A stretch of DNA of 64,000 bases from Thelephora terrestris (GCA_015956445.1 WIUZ02000008.1:1178001-1242000); one strand, 5' to 3'. Shown: positions 31,174 through 42,431, counted from the first letter of the stretch. Notes: generated by a model from the sequence alone, not told the origin. Program-made: numbers and translations.

Positions 31174-32235
31174 AACTCACCCCCAGTTCTAAGGAAAGGC
31201 AACTGACCCATAACCTTTTACCCCTCTCTCTCTCTACCCAACAGCTGTTGGCCACTGGCCAGTAGTTGCCCCTTCTATCCCCTCTTCTCTCTATAACTCA
31301 CCCTCTTTTCACCCTACCCCTTTTCACCAACACCCCTACTTTGCCCCACCTCCTTAGGCCTGAGTGGTTGAGTGATTTTCAGTAATCACATACCATTTTG
31401 CATTTTGAGCCCCACCTCTGTGTGAATAAGTTCTAAGTTTGGACTTCTGAATAAGCTTAGTACGCTTGACTCTGACGTAGTAATATCCTGATCTCTGTTA
31501 GTGCTGAAGGCAGACCCTTCAGGGAGAGAGTATTCTACCTCTGACTAGTGACTGACTAGGTGACAGACAGATTTAGTAATAATACCACATTGGTATCCGA
31601 CATATCAGTATCTCAGACGTAACAAGCTTATCAAGACAGGTTATCAAGTTTCAGCAGTATCAAGTTATCAGACGTATCTCAGCAGCATTTGGATGTACCC
31701 CAGCAGTATTTTGACAGATCATCAAAACTACTCAGACATATCAGCACAGCCACAGAAGTATTAGCACAGCCACCCCCTTAACACAGCCACAGCACAGCCT
31801 CAGCACAGCCACAGTACACAGCATACTACACAGCCTTCTTCACAGCCTCATACACAGCCTCGATCATATCAGTTTCACACATCAGTATCTCCATTCCCAA
31901 TCATCAGCGTAGATCAGGAACTCCATTCTTATCAATATCAGCAACCCCCTTTACATTCTTACTAGGTGTTTGAACCTGGGAATATACGTGCAGTAGTGAT
32001 AAAGGTTATTGACCCCTCTAAACACATCTGAAGGACCAACAACCTCCTTCAGCGAACTCATCAGGACAAGGAGCTGGAAAGTACAAAACCCTGCCCACCC
32101 TGTGGAGTTGATAGTCGGGAACACTGACTTCTCAACCAGCCTACTTAGTTGTTAACGCTTAGCTTCTAAGTAAACCAACAAGGACTAGTAAGAGTTCTTA
32201 TAGACCTCTACACTACGACACCTTCGAGCCTCGAC
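31174..32235 (+). repeat. R-U5-like end of the LTR-type element with a CACAGCC array
   Basis: About 1.06 kb from the TATA box to the terminal CGACA. No gene is present. At 31745-31865 the motif cacagcc(a/t)ca recurs about ten times. The solo LTR has the same motif on the opposite strand (ggctgtg, 32690-32815), which ties the two into one LTR family. Confidence 0.65.
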
Positions 32236-32356
32236 AGCGGCCTTTGGAGTTTGATAAACTCGTCAGGGACATCAACCATAAGCCGCACGTTGCTAGGTTT
32301 CAAATTAAGTGGTGAGCGTTGTGGCCCTTCGTAATGGTGACAATACTGAGACTCGT

Positions 32357-33738
32357 TGTCGGGTTCTTGCGGAGTGTAGTGTTATTCTCTATACAGAAGA
32401 TAACTAACACCCTTTGGTTTGCTTAGAGACTAGAGTATAGAAACCAAGCAGGCTGGTTGATTAGTCACTGAACTCAACTAACAACTCCACAGGGTAGAGC
32501 GGGGTTCCTCTTTCCGGCTCTTGGTCCTGATGAGTTCGCTGGGGATCTACTTGTAAGTTTGTCCCTCCATAATTATTCCAGGGAATCAGTAATATTATCA
32601 CTCAGGGGCTCTGTCCACTCTAATTAGACACCTAACTTGACCGTGGGAATCTCTGTTCTGATGGGAATGGAGTTTCTGACTCAAGAATGGGCCTTGAGGC
32701 TGTGCTTGAGGCTGTGTAATAGTCCTGTGCTTAGGTTATACCTAAGGCTGTGTTGAGGCTGTGTCGTGAGGCTAAACCAAATAAGGAAGGTGTATGCTTA
32801 CACCTGAGGCTGTGCTTGATATGTCGTAAAAGTGACAAGATATGTCGTAGAACTTATAGAGGTATATCAGATACCTTAAGCTTGCTACAGATGATGCCTA
32901 GTACATCAAACAAATATAACTTCAAATAAACTTGAGATAAAACGGTATGTCGTAGAATATGTCGTAAACCTTTGCGGTACTTGCTAAATCTGGCTGTCAC
33001 CTAGACAATCACTCTTCTGAGGTGGAGGGCTATCTGCCTAAAGTATCAGACTTCAGTAATGCAGACACCAAAAACTCCGATGTCACAAATGTGCTAGGCT
33101 TATTCAGTACTTCTGACTTAGTGCTTCTTCACACAGAGGGTGAGGCTGAAAGTGGTATATGATTACTCAAAATCACTCAACCAATCAGTCCTAAGGGGTA
33201 GAGGGTAGATGTAGAGTTGTGGGGAAAACTAGCAAAGAGAGCCTCAGTCTAGGTGGAGACTGAGCTGTTGGTGATTCTCCCTGAGCAGTAGGTGAACTGC
33301 TGTCCTGGTGGGGTGAACTGCTTGTCCCTTAGAAGTGTGGTTGAGGTGTATATATACTAATTTACAGGAGAATGTTCCAGGACATTCCAACGCATTCCAC
33401 ATTGTTCCATAACATTCCATCATATTTCATGGCTTTCCGTCTGGTTCCTTTGGGTGACAAATGGTCACATCTGTGACATTCCGTCATCTTCTAGAATGTT
33501 CCATTACCTTCTAATATGTTCCAGTGTTTTCCAGTAAGCTCCAAGGAATTTCATGGTTTTCCATGAATTTCCAGGCTTATCTTATCTCTTATCTTATCTA
33601 TCTTATCTATCTTGTCCTTATCTTTATCAAATGAATAAATAATTCTTTATCCATAGAATATTCTTCCTTGGGCTGTAAGCACACTATTCATTGTGCGAAA
33701 AATCGTAAATAAATCATGATTAATCCAGGGGTCCAACA
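32357..33738 (-). mobile_element. Solo LTR related to the heat-shock LTR element, reverse orientation
   Basis: Defined by comparison with 41560-41580: insertion between TCGT duplications (32353-32356 and 33739-33742). Read on the minus strand it starts TGTTGGACCCC and ends CCCGACA (1382 bp). It contains a GATA array (33576-33630), a GAA/TTC array with a perfect heat-shock element TTCTAGAATGTTC (33489-33501), TGTCAC motifs, a TATA-like tatatatac (about 33348-33356) and ggctgtg repeats. No coding sequence was recognised. It lies in an intron of the ASF1-like pseudogene. Confidence 0.75.
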
Positions 33739-33896
33739 TCGTGGTTAGGGATGTACTGGAGCGGCCTGATCTTGCCTCAGCTGGCGCTGCGATGTCTGCC
33801 GCAGTTCCGTCAGCAGACACTTACTCAGCAGATGAAGATGATGAAGAGGGCATGAAGAAGGACCCGGACGCAAAGTCAAATGGCACTCACAAGACC

Positions 33897-34799
33897 ACAT
33901 GAACCCCATGTTCCAGGGTAACTCCACCTCTCAAATCTAGAACTTTTGCAATCGCGCGCTCACGTGAATTGTGCTGTTGTTGTGCAGTTGTATTCTGATA
34001 TCCACTGGGTCGTGATTTATGGAACGCGCTATTCCCCCTTGTGGGTGAACAGTTATGTGTGTGGTCTGTCACTGTCTCTGTCCAGCCGATTATAGAGTGG
34101 GAAATTTCTTCATCCTGTTCCCTAGTATTCACGTGGGTTGTTTCAGTGCTGATATCTGGTCCTTCTGCGTCATTGCCAAGTGCATGTGGTGAATATTGTC
34201 TCAGAAAGCGCAACGGGTCACCGCTCTCACTCTTCTATGATGTGAGAACCTGAGTGGTGGAACACTAGCATGATTGAACGCCACATCAACTATCTTTCTG
34301 AACCGAGCGGGTTCTGCGCTCCCGGTACAATGATGAATAACCTCCTCGACCTATGGTGCAGCTTTGGCAAAGCATGCTACCTCCACAGGCTCTCCAAACC
34401 AGTGCTCATTGGCCTGTTATTGTTTTGCATCCCCCTTTGCTTGGCAGGAAGCTTTCTCGTTGGCAGCTGGAATGGTTCGCACAAACAACCTGGAAACCTG
34501 AGGTCCGTTGATCATCACAAACAGAAACCACAGATAGATTTAGTGCCTCAAGGATGCGACCTTTGGAGGTTCAATTGGTACAAGTTTTGGTGTACAGTAT
34601 ACATCGAAGTCTTTGAAAAAGCTCTATGGGGTTCCGGTACAAAACTGGGCATGTGGGGTACAAGAGAGGCTCAACAAATTCCAAGGGGAGAAGATGTTAC
34701 ATTGTGAAATAGACAACGGAAAAAAATCTGTGAGGATGAAACAGAGTTGGATAGGGTGGTTGGGGTTCTGGGAATGGGCTACAGATGAAGGAGGGGTAT
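33897..34799. other. Spacer of duplication copy 1
   Basis: Aligns with 41734-42431. Copy 1 has an extra ~185 bases (about 34013-34197) between ccactgg and tctcagaaagcg that copy 2 lacks. No gene is supported; the spacer holds the 3' ends of the convergent ASF1-like and NLR genes. Confidence 0.55.
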
Positions 34800-37700
34800 T
34801 CATGGCTTGAATTGAATGATGAGTGGCTTCTTGTGACAACCATTGACCAAAGCTAAAAAGTTTCCCTCCCATACCACATCATCTTCGTTATGCACCTTCC
34901 AGTTTGGAGGCAGCCAGAAGACTTTTCTGCGCCCAGAATCCTCGACAAACCTTCCCCCATGTCCAATACAAAACCCATCATGGGATGGAAGCAAGAACCA
35001 CCGAACCTTACAACAATGCTCGACGCTGCCCGCAAAGTGCCCCCCCTTAATCTCCACTTCCATGAAATTGTAGCCGGAAATTGATGATTGAATCCCTATG
35101 CACCAGAAGCCCAGCTTGAGCCCACAGGGGGAAAACCTGGCACCCCTGATCTGGATGGATGCCTCCGATAGCTGACAGCGACTGACAATTTGCCGGGATT
35201 CCACATCGTATAATAGGAGGTCTTCGGGGCTCTGTCTCGATCTGCAAACAATCTGGGTACCATCAATGGATAGCGTAAGGAGATCGAAATCCTCTTGGTT
35301 GTTCAGGATCCCAAGATCAACGACCTCCCTTGTGCCATCAGTTTCAAGATCCCACCTGGCTAGACTATTTCCGGTCAACACCAAGAGGGTATTGTCGAAA
35401 AGCCTGATACTTCGAATCTTTGCCCAGTACTCAAGGGGATGGAGAGGGGTGCCCAAGATAGCGTCAATGATTGTGATAGTGGGACCCGATTCCCGTGCGA
35501 CTGCGATCCGTGTCCCATCCATCGAACTTGTCACCAGATGGGTTCCATAACCCGACTCCATCATATCAGGGGTCGAGGGACCAACACCATTGTCTGGGCA
35601 CAACAATTGGATCCCACCCGTACCCCAAGCTAAGATCGCGGTCGAGGTGGGCGAGAATGAAAACCCATCGTGTGGTAATCGGGACTGGATGGTGCTCCAC
35701 AGGATGTAACCGGCGGGAGTGTTCTTCCAAACACTAATATCCCCGCTCAGCGTATTGCACGCGAAGAGGCAACCATCGGGAGAAAAAATTCCTGGTGAAT
35801 AGCGGTAGTGTGGATCGATGGTTTCGGTGTGGAGTAGGGTGTTTGGGTCGCGAACGTCAAGTATGACGACCTTCGTAAACGTGACAAATGATGCATGGAA
35901 GGAAGCCGGAGAGAAGGAGAATTCCCCGTCATGCAGTGGCACGTGGAACGGCTGGACCACAGGGGACAAGGGGGTTGGGGTTTGTTGAAACTCCCGGATG
36001 CTGATTCCTGAACCGGAGCGTGTGACAAAGTAGAGAGATTCCTCGTGGAACCAGTGGAACCCCAGCTGCCAATCACGTGGCACCAGTTGATCCCCGTGTG
36101 GCACTCTGGCACTGAGTTTAGCGTCCCCGAGAAAACAGTGGACTAATCTGGCGAGTTCGTCCATCTTGGTCATTCGATGTTCATGGAAGGCTTCGTGCGG
36201 ATCTATCTCGAGCTCCTTGATGAAAACGCCCGTCTGGATGTCCCAAACAACAAGTCTCCGATATTCTTTGTTGAGCAGTGGATCCATAGCATATACAGCG
36301 ATCATCAGTCGTCCATCGGGCGAAAACGCGAGAGAACGCAGATGTAATTTCTCCGAGCCAGGAAGCTCAAGCACGTATGAAATTTCGAGGGTGGTCGAAT
36401 CCCGAACTTCGATGCCGCTGCCGAAACTGGCTGCGATGTATTGTCCACATGGCGACCAAGTTGCATTAGCTGTATCGGACTCGATTTCGGCAATTGCCGT
36501 GCACCAATCCCATGAGGCAGAGATCCCAGTCACGACCCTCGCCACCGAGGAAATCTCTTGACTATACAGCTTTCGGATGATCGACGAGGCTGGGGCCAGC
36601 GGGAGTGCCGAGTGGTAGATATGGGGGGCGGATTCGCTGATGACCTCGAAGAACTCCGTCAAGAAGCGAAGGCAATCTTTGGCGGTGTCAAAGAGAGGCT
36701 GGAAGTCCTCCGGGACCTTGATCTAGGGTTGTTCGTCATTGAGATCCTGGCTACTCCTAGAACCGTAGATATGGACCCACCTTGTTCAACCATTGCAGAG
36801 TCGCGGTCAACGCACGTGCGGCATCACCCAAAACACCGAGAATGCTCAGCACCTCCAGCCAAAAGAGGAAATTAATCTCCAGAAAACGACGCAGGGCCGA
36901 CAACACATCTGAAATCGGGTGCTCCGTTACGACGAGGTGATGGTACCAGGACTTGCATGCATATACCAGCGCACCGCCGAGAGTCGTCTCTCCAAGACTT
37001 CGCAAACCCTCCACATCGGAGTTCAGGGCATAGTCGGGGATGGAAAACATGTTCTTCTTCAGCGATCCGTCCATAAGTCCAAGGCATCGCAGAACCAGCT
37101 CGGCATGTAAGTTGGGGGATATGTAGAAACGTGGGTCAATGCAACGGGATCGATCCGTCATGAAATCAGGAAACGACTTGTGGAATGGTCGGGTAGGTTG
37201 GTCGATGTCTTCGTCCAGCACCAGCAGCGATTTGACTAACTCGAGGAGGGATGTGACCACATTTGGCTCGAAACCCATCAACGTGGCAATCGCAGACGGT
37301 GGGAGGGGGTTTACTGCGAGGACCACAGTGCCCAAGACAGAACGGACCACGGCGATGTCGTCGGCGTTATTTTTGGAAAAGGCGGCATTTAAAATTGACT
37401 TGTACAGCGAGTCAAGGCTGTTGTACGTCGTGAGTTCCGCCTGCCCCTCGTGACTCGTGGTGTCCGGGGATTCCATGATGACGTTGAGTTGATCCGAGGG
37501 AGGTCTGAAGTTGTGTTTGAGGAATTTGACCGTTGCAACGGCATACACGAAGAAACCAGCTGCCCTACAACACAGTGAATCCACCTGATCATCTGTCGGC
37601 CACCCTCTGCTTATACGCTTTTGGTGAGCGAGTTTGGATAACTCGTGTTTGAAGAAGAGCCGGACGTCATTGTCTACCGTGGAACGTTTAACCTGGTGCA

Positions 37701-39695
37701 GAATGAAGACATCCGTCGCGTTCTTCAGCAGTGGACCACGGAAGCCTGACATGATGTGTGTTTCTGGCCTGCTGGTTAAGAAGAATTTGACCTCGGGAAT
37801 TTTGGAAACCAGCTGCCCCAATATAAGAAGGATAGCTGACTCTGGGTCTTCATCCTTGCACTCATCAAGCGCATCGATAACTATCACAGTGGGAACTTTG
37901 GCGGAGAGAAGGGGTTCCACAATCAGCCTCTGCATCTGGGAAAGGAGCGACTCGTGTACGATGTCCGCATTAGATCGGAGGAGAGGGATAAGGGAAGATC
38001 GGAAGGCTGGGTATTTTTGTGCGAGTTGGAAGGCCAATGTGGGAAAGATGAGGTGGAGGTCGCTTCGATCCTCTACACCTCTCGAACAGAAGAACGACGC
38101 TCCAAGGCTGCCGTCGGCGAAGAACTGTTCCGCAACTGTTTGCGCGATGGCTGATTTCCCTGTCCCGGCGAGTCCATTTAGCCAAAACACGGGGGATGTG
38201 TCCAAACCTCCGGCCCAACGCTCAATCTCTTTCAAAACGCTCTCGCGTGTCCCCTTCAAGCAACCGTTCCTGTCTCCGTGCTGATACCCAGCACCGTGGG
38301 CGCGGCGGCAACTGTTGAGCACTGTCCACTCGTCTACTGTACCATTAGCGTACGCGAAAAGGAAGCGGAGGTTCACCGGACCTGAATCCTGTAACGACCA
38401 GTCAGCTACTGAGACCAATCAAAGCCACGAGTGGCTCACAATCATTCTGCGGTTCTGCTCGTATATCTCAATCTGTTGGGCGAGCTAGACGGCAATTCAA
38501 TGGTGCATCCTTGGGGCCACTAGAAGTCAGGACTGACTTTATACTCCATGACGGCATCTCTAGCGCGCTCTGCGAGTTCGCGCACCGCTTGTACGTCTGC
38601 GTCATTTTCGCGGTACCCAGTTGCTTTCGACCGTTCGGAAATGGGATGTAATCCCTCCTTGATCCCTACAAGAGCTCTGAGATAGACGGGTTTGACCTGG
38701 GATATAGATGGCGATGTAAGGTCACGCACTCTAGTAGGACCATCCTTCGCTTGGATTCGGCTTCGTCCTCGAGATTGCCTTCCCCAAAATCGAGTCTGCC
38801 CAACCTCTCAAGGGTGGACTCTACTTTCTCCCTTACCCCCCGTGCGGTCTGTTAAAATTCAGTGACTGGCTGGTAACTCTTGCACGATGGTTTACCTCGC
38901 GTAGTTGTAAAAAGCCGGCAAAGGAAATCTATGTTTGACCGATCAACCGTAAGCTCCGATGGTAAAGACGATGAAATACAATGAGAGGAGACTCACGGCC
39001 AACTTCGTGACTTGGTTGTCTATGGATTGTTGTTGCGATAGCTATCCTCAAGACGTCAATTCAACCCTATCTCGATTTAAAACCGTTGAATATCTCACCT
39101 GGTAGAGAAGGATCGCTCGACGAAGTTGTTCTATGAGATTTACCACCACCCCTGAGTCCTGCGCTTTATCCAGGATCTGAGCGGCTCTTCCTTTGCCCAA
39201 CAGTGCCTGGGATTGGTTATCGATTTCATCCAAGGCTCTGCAGAGGATCAGGCTGGGCCGTAAAGATCTGACAGTATAAATGCGATACGGACCGTATAAA
39301 CTCCTCGCGTCGCTCTGCCTCCTCGCGACTTCCGCCGGCGCTGCCTGTCGTTACGCTGCCTTTCAACTTGATAAGCCACGGGATAAGATCCCCAAGCTTG
39401 TCTTGAACATCTTTGCTTTCCTGGGATGGATACGTCAGCGATATCGTGGGGCGATTCGACGGAGGCGCACTTCGTAGTGTCTGATGAGCGCAGTGATGCC
39501 TCCCAAACACGATTTGAGAGGCGGACAAGCATCGGCCGACTCCTTCGCGATGTCTAGTAGCATCTTTATCCCGTTAACGAGTCGAACTTTTTTCGCTGGG
39601 GAAAACCGTGAGCTTGGTAGGAGACAATAGGCCGACCTCGTACATGGACCCGGTCCAATCTCTGGCCCACCGGTCGTTGAGCGCAATCTTTTCAT
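34800..39695 (-). CDS. NACHT-WD40 (NWD-type) NLR receptor, copy 1
   Basis: Conceptual minus-strand splicing starts at ATG 39695 (MKRLRSTTGGPEIGPGP). Exons at 39595-39471, 39420-39293, 39237-39099, 39041-38997 and 38928-38896 keep frame and give a helical N-terminal region (DIPWLIKLK-like: KLGDLIPWLIKLKGSVTT..EEAERREEF, then NQSQALLGKGRAAQILDKAQDSG). The large NACHT exon has Walker A GLAGTGKS and Walker B VIVIDALDECK. An intron (gtgggtcca..ccctag, about 36795-36735) joins it to a C-terminal WD40/beta-propeller region (WSPCGQYIA, LAFSPDGRLMIAV, YSPGIFSPDGCLFAC, TSSMDGTRIAVA). Fungal NLRs act as cytosolic signal receptors in non-self recognition and programmed death. No stop is seen in the NACHT or WD40 exons. 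Some N-terminal exon limits near 38420-38850 are not settled. Confidence 0.8.
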
Positions 39696-40420
39696 AAGTC
39701 CAGCCATATTCTGGGGCCGTGCGTTAGGTGCGGAGACGGGCTGTTTGGGGGTTCGTCGTTATCTGGAAGACGGAGGCGCCTATCATCACGAGGAAACCTG
39801 GGCAGAACGTTCCGTAGATCGCCCGATTTGGACCTGAGCAGGTGGCTGTAGCAGGATCCAGCAACCTTGGATATCCCGAACGTTTAGCATATCATAGTAT
39901 TCGCCACGCTGGGAGGAGGTTTTAGCGCACCTCGGCTGAGAGTTGTTTGAATTTTCCGTGGGGGTCCAGACGTCGGCCGTTGGGGTGGTTTCTACCGTCG
40001 GGAAGGTCGATGAAGATGTTGTTCATTACCGGGGTCGATGTCCGTTGTGGAGGACGAATGTGTTGTTGCCCGGTGTTCGTATGCTGGTGAGAAGACCGCC
40101 AGCTGGCTCTTGAGAACAGAGGGTTTCCGGACTCTGTCTCAATTTGCTGCACCTGTGTCTTACCCAAATTTCCCAAGCAGCCCAACGTCGAGTTGAATGC
40201 ACAGACGAACTCCGCGCCAGGATCTGCCACAGGATGAACCGGTTCGGCAACCGCCGCATGAGGTGATCGTTGGTTCGGATTTTTTCTCCCCTTCTCCTGT
40301 CCAACAACCACGCCGGAATGCTCGTCTTCGGCGACCTTTCGAGTCTATATCACGAGCAGGAAGGTCTGAGCGCGCTCAAGTCTCCTTGATGGATGCCAGC
40401 TGTTGCAGGTGTTATACCTC
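39696..40420 (-). other. C2-like segment upstream of NLR copy 1
   Basis: Minus-strand frames at 39922-40311 and 40026-40307 contain pieces such as EFVCAFNSTLG..LGKTQVQQIETESGNPLFS and IDLPDGRNHPN, resembling the C2-type N-terminal domain of some basidiomycete NLRs, but split between frames. The same pieces lie upstream of copy 2 (47598-47992). They may be lost 5' exons of the receptor or an unspliced alternative start. Confidence 0.35.
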
Positions 40421-40842
40421 ACCTCAGTCGACATACCAGAGAAAGGAACAAGCCCCGAGTGTGTACTGGGGGGAAGTCACTTAGTGGTTTGAAAACAAGG
40501 CGGAGAAGAGGAGCGATAAATGGGTCGACGACATTATGGAAAGGGTCTCTAGCGCGAGGGGAAATTATATTGGGAGTGCGGAGAGGATGATATGATCTTT
40601 CAGAAATCCGCGGTCTGCGAGGGAGAATTTTCGAATGCTGGCGAGTGGGAGTAGTGGATTTTTGAATCAGATGTGCTAGCAGATTCATTTGGCTCGTTCA
40701 AGTTCAACTGAATGCCCCTTGGGTAGGAGTAAGGGCGTAAGAGGTCATGCACATGTTCAAAAGGCACGTGCATTGCGGAAATCCCAGACCCCGTGCCATA
40801 GCCACGCCAGATAAGTCGCAGTCCTGCACCTTTGTGTACAAC
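40421..40842 (-). pseudogene. F-box 3' fragment, copy 1
   Basis: A minus-strand segment reads SDSKIHYSHSPAFENSPSQTADF, closely similar to 48250-48400, and resembles the C-terminal leucine-rich part of F-box genes in this cluster. No F-box domain is attached. It marks the right end of the first duplication unit. Confidence 0.5.
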
Positions 40843-40865
40843 TAGTTCCCATCCCAGTACCCGCC

Positions 40866-41733
40866 ATGTCCATCGTTGCAATTCGAGTGAGTCCAACTCG
40901 TCCCTTTCCTTCGCGTCATCAGTTTTCCTCATTTGTTTCTGCTACAGAGCGGGGAGTTTCAAAAAATCCCGCCCGATTCCTCGACCCATACTACCCTCGC
41001 TTGCCCTTTGAGTGTATCGCTCCTCTGGAAGACGGTGCGTCTCTCCCTCCCTCACACGCATGAGGGATATACATGCGTCTCAATTCCTTTGGAAACTTGA
41101 ACTGTATCACTGTTATCACAAAGAATAGATCTTGAGTGGCGCCTCACATACGTCTCGTCGCCCGGCAATGAAGACCTCGACCAAGAACTAGACGACCGTC
41201 TCGTCGGACCCGTCCCCGTGGGCATCAATGCTTTCGAACTCGAAGGTTGCGCTCCGCACCCAAAGAAGATACCCAAGGAAGACGTGCTGGGCATCGCGGC
41301 GTTGATCCTGGCCGGGAGCTACCAGGAACAAGAGTTCGTTCGGGCGGTGTGATTCCAGAACACAGAATGGCAAGCCGAAGATGGCGGGATGCCCAATAGG
41401 ACGGGAGACATCGATCCTGACAACGAAAAGGAGAAACGAACGAAGGAGAAGGAGCGGCCATTGGAGTTGGATAAACTCGTCAGGGACATCAACGATAAGC
41501 CGCGCGTTGCTAGGTTTCAAATTAAGTGGTGAGCGTTGTGGCCATTCGTAATGGTGACAATACTGAGACTCGTGGTTAGAGATGTACTGGAGCGGCCTAA
41601 TCTTGCCTCAGCTGGCGCTGCGACGTCTGCCGCAGTTCCGTCAGCAGACACTTACTCAGCAGATGAGGATGATGAAGAGGACGTGAAGAAGGACCCGGAC
41701 GCAAAGTCAAATGGCACGGACAAGACCACATGA
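40866..41733 (+). pseudogene. ASF1: ASF1-like histone chaperone pseudogene, copy 2
   Basis: Exons are 40866-40886 (MSIVAIR), 40948-41034 (ARFLDPYYPRLPFECIAPLED), 41129 to about 41531 (DLEWRLTYVSSPGNEDLDQELDD..VGPVPVGINAFELEG.., later LVRDINDKPRVARFQIK) and about 41571-41733 (acidic tail). It has the same one-base loss in exon 2 as copy 1, a TGA at 41350-41352 where copy 1 has a Tyr codon, and a stop formed across the last exon junction (TG|A). The shared exon-2 defect shows that the gene was already dead before the tandem duplication. Confidence 0.78.
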
Positions 41734-42431
41734 ATCCTGCGTTCCAGGGTTACCACATCTCTCAAATCTACAACTTTTCCACTCGCGCAATCACGCGGAT
41801 TGTGCTGTTGTTGTGCAGTTGTATTCTGATATCCACTGGATCTTCTCAGAAAGCGCAACGGGTCACCACTCTCACTCTTTTATGATGCGAGAACCCGGGT
41901 GGTGGAACGTTAACTATCTTTCTGAACTGAGCGGGTTTTGCGCTCCTGGTACAATGATGAATAACCTCCTCGACCTATGGTGCGGCTTCGGCAATGTATG
42001 CTACCTCCACAGCCTCTTCAAACCAGTGCTCGTTGGCCCGTTATCGCTTCACAACTGCATCTCCCTTTGCTTGGCGTGAAGGTTTCTTGTCAACAGCTGG
42101 AACGGTTCGAACGAACAACCTGGAAACCCGAGGTCCGTTGATCATCGCAAACAGAAACCACAGATAGATTTAGTGCCTCAAGGATGCGACCTTTGGAGAT
42201 TTGATCGGTACAAGTTTGGGTGTACACCAGAAGTCGATGAGAAAGCCTTGTAGAGCACCGGTACAAAACGGCGAACACGTAGAATACAAGGGAGGCTTGA
42301 AATAAAGTCCGATGGGAGAAAGTGATACATTTGAAATGAACGACACAAAAGAAAATCGGTTGAAACGGGGTTCGATAGGGTGAGAGGCGGGCAGGGTTCG
42401 GGGGAACGGGTCACAGATGAATGAGGGGTAT
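41734..42431. other. Spacer of duplication copy 2
   Basis: About 700 bases aligned with 33897-34799 of copy 1. No gene is supported. Confidence 0.55.

Larger units (their letters stand above)
21840..32235 (+). mobile_element. LTR-type non-autonomous element carrying a five-exon gene and a nested copia
   Basis: Comparison with the uninterrupted copy at 41440-41470 defines the insertion: it starts TGTCGGACATG, ends CCTCGACA, and is flanked by GCGG on both sides. The ends share structure with the solo LTR at 32357-33738 (read in reverse): a GATA array, GAA/TTC-rich heat-shock-type arrays, TGTCAC motifs, a TATA box and ~1 kb of downstream sequence rich in CACAGCC. No RT or integrase is present outside the nested copia. 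Either the whole is one LTR whose U3 has gained a gene, or two partly lost LTRs flank an internal gene; I cannot decide between these. Confidence 0.7.
21251..33896 (+). pseudogene. ASF1: ASF1-like histone chaperone pseudogene, copy 1, split by two insertions
   Basis: ASF1 binds histone H3-H4 in nucleosome assembly. Seen here: exon 1 MSIVAIR, exon 2 ARFLDPYYLHVTFEYIAPLED, exon 3 LTYVSSPGNEDFNQELDD..VGPVPVGINSFEFEG..DVLGIAALILARSY and EWQAEDG. The sequence then breaks at 21839 and resumes at 32236 (KLVRDINHKPHVARFQIK), and breaks again at 32356 to resume at 33743 with the acidic tail (DVLERPDLASAGAA..SADEDDEEGMKK). Damage besides the insertions: one base missing in exon 2 and a TAG at the start of exon 3. 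Introns are present, so it is a DNA-level duplicate and not a retrocopy. A working ASF1 gene must lie elsewhere. Confidence 0.8.
21233..40842. repeat. Tandem duplication unit, copy 1 (expanded by insertions)
   Basis: This segment aligns in order with 40843-48527: ASF1-like exons, the spacer, the NACHT-WD40 gene, its upstream C2-like segment and an F-box 3' fragment. Without its two transposon insertions it is about 7.8 kb. The left junction is just upstream of the ASF1 ATG (shared cccagtaccc.ccatg); the right junction is after gcacctttgtgtacaacta (matching gcacctttgcgcaaaacta near 48527). The unit is a direct tandem repeat. Confidence 0.8.

Noticed and set aside
31745-31865. CRISPR-like array
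   Set aside because: The cacagcc motif is too short and irregularly spaced, and the sequence is clearly fungal.
32520-32545. Hammerhead-ribozyme-like core CTGATGAG in the solo LTR, also near 32050 on the other strand
   Set aside because: The required GAAA and a closing stem II are missing; the motif is probably just conserved LTR sequence.
36919-38284. Plus-strand frames opposite the NACHT domain, such as 37634-38284
   Set aside because: Mirror of a strongly coding minus strand; the same false frames appear opposite copy 2.
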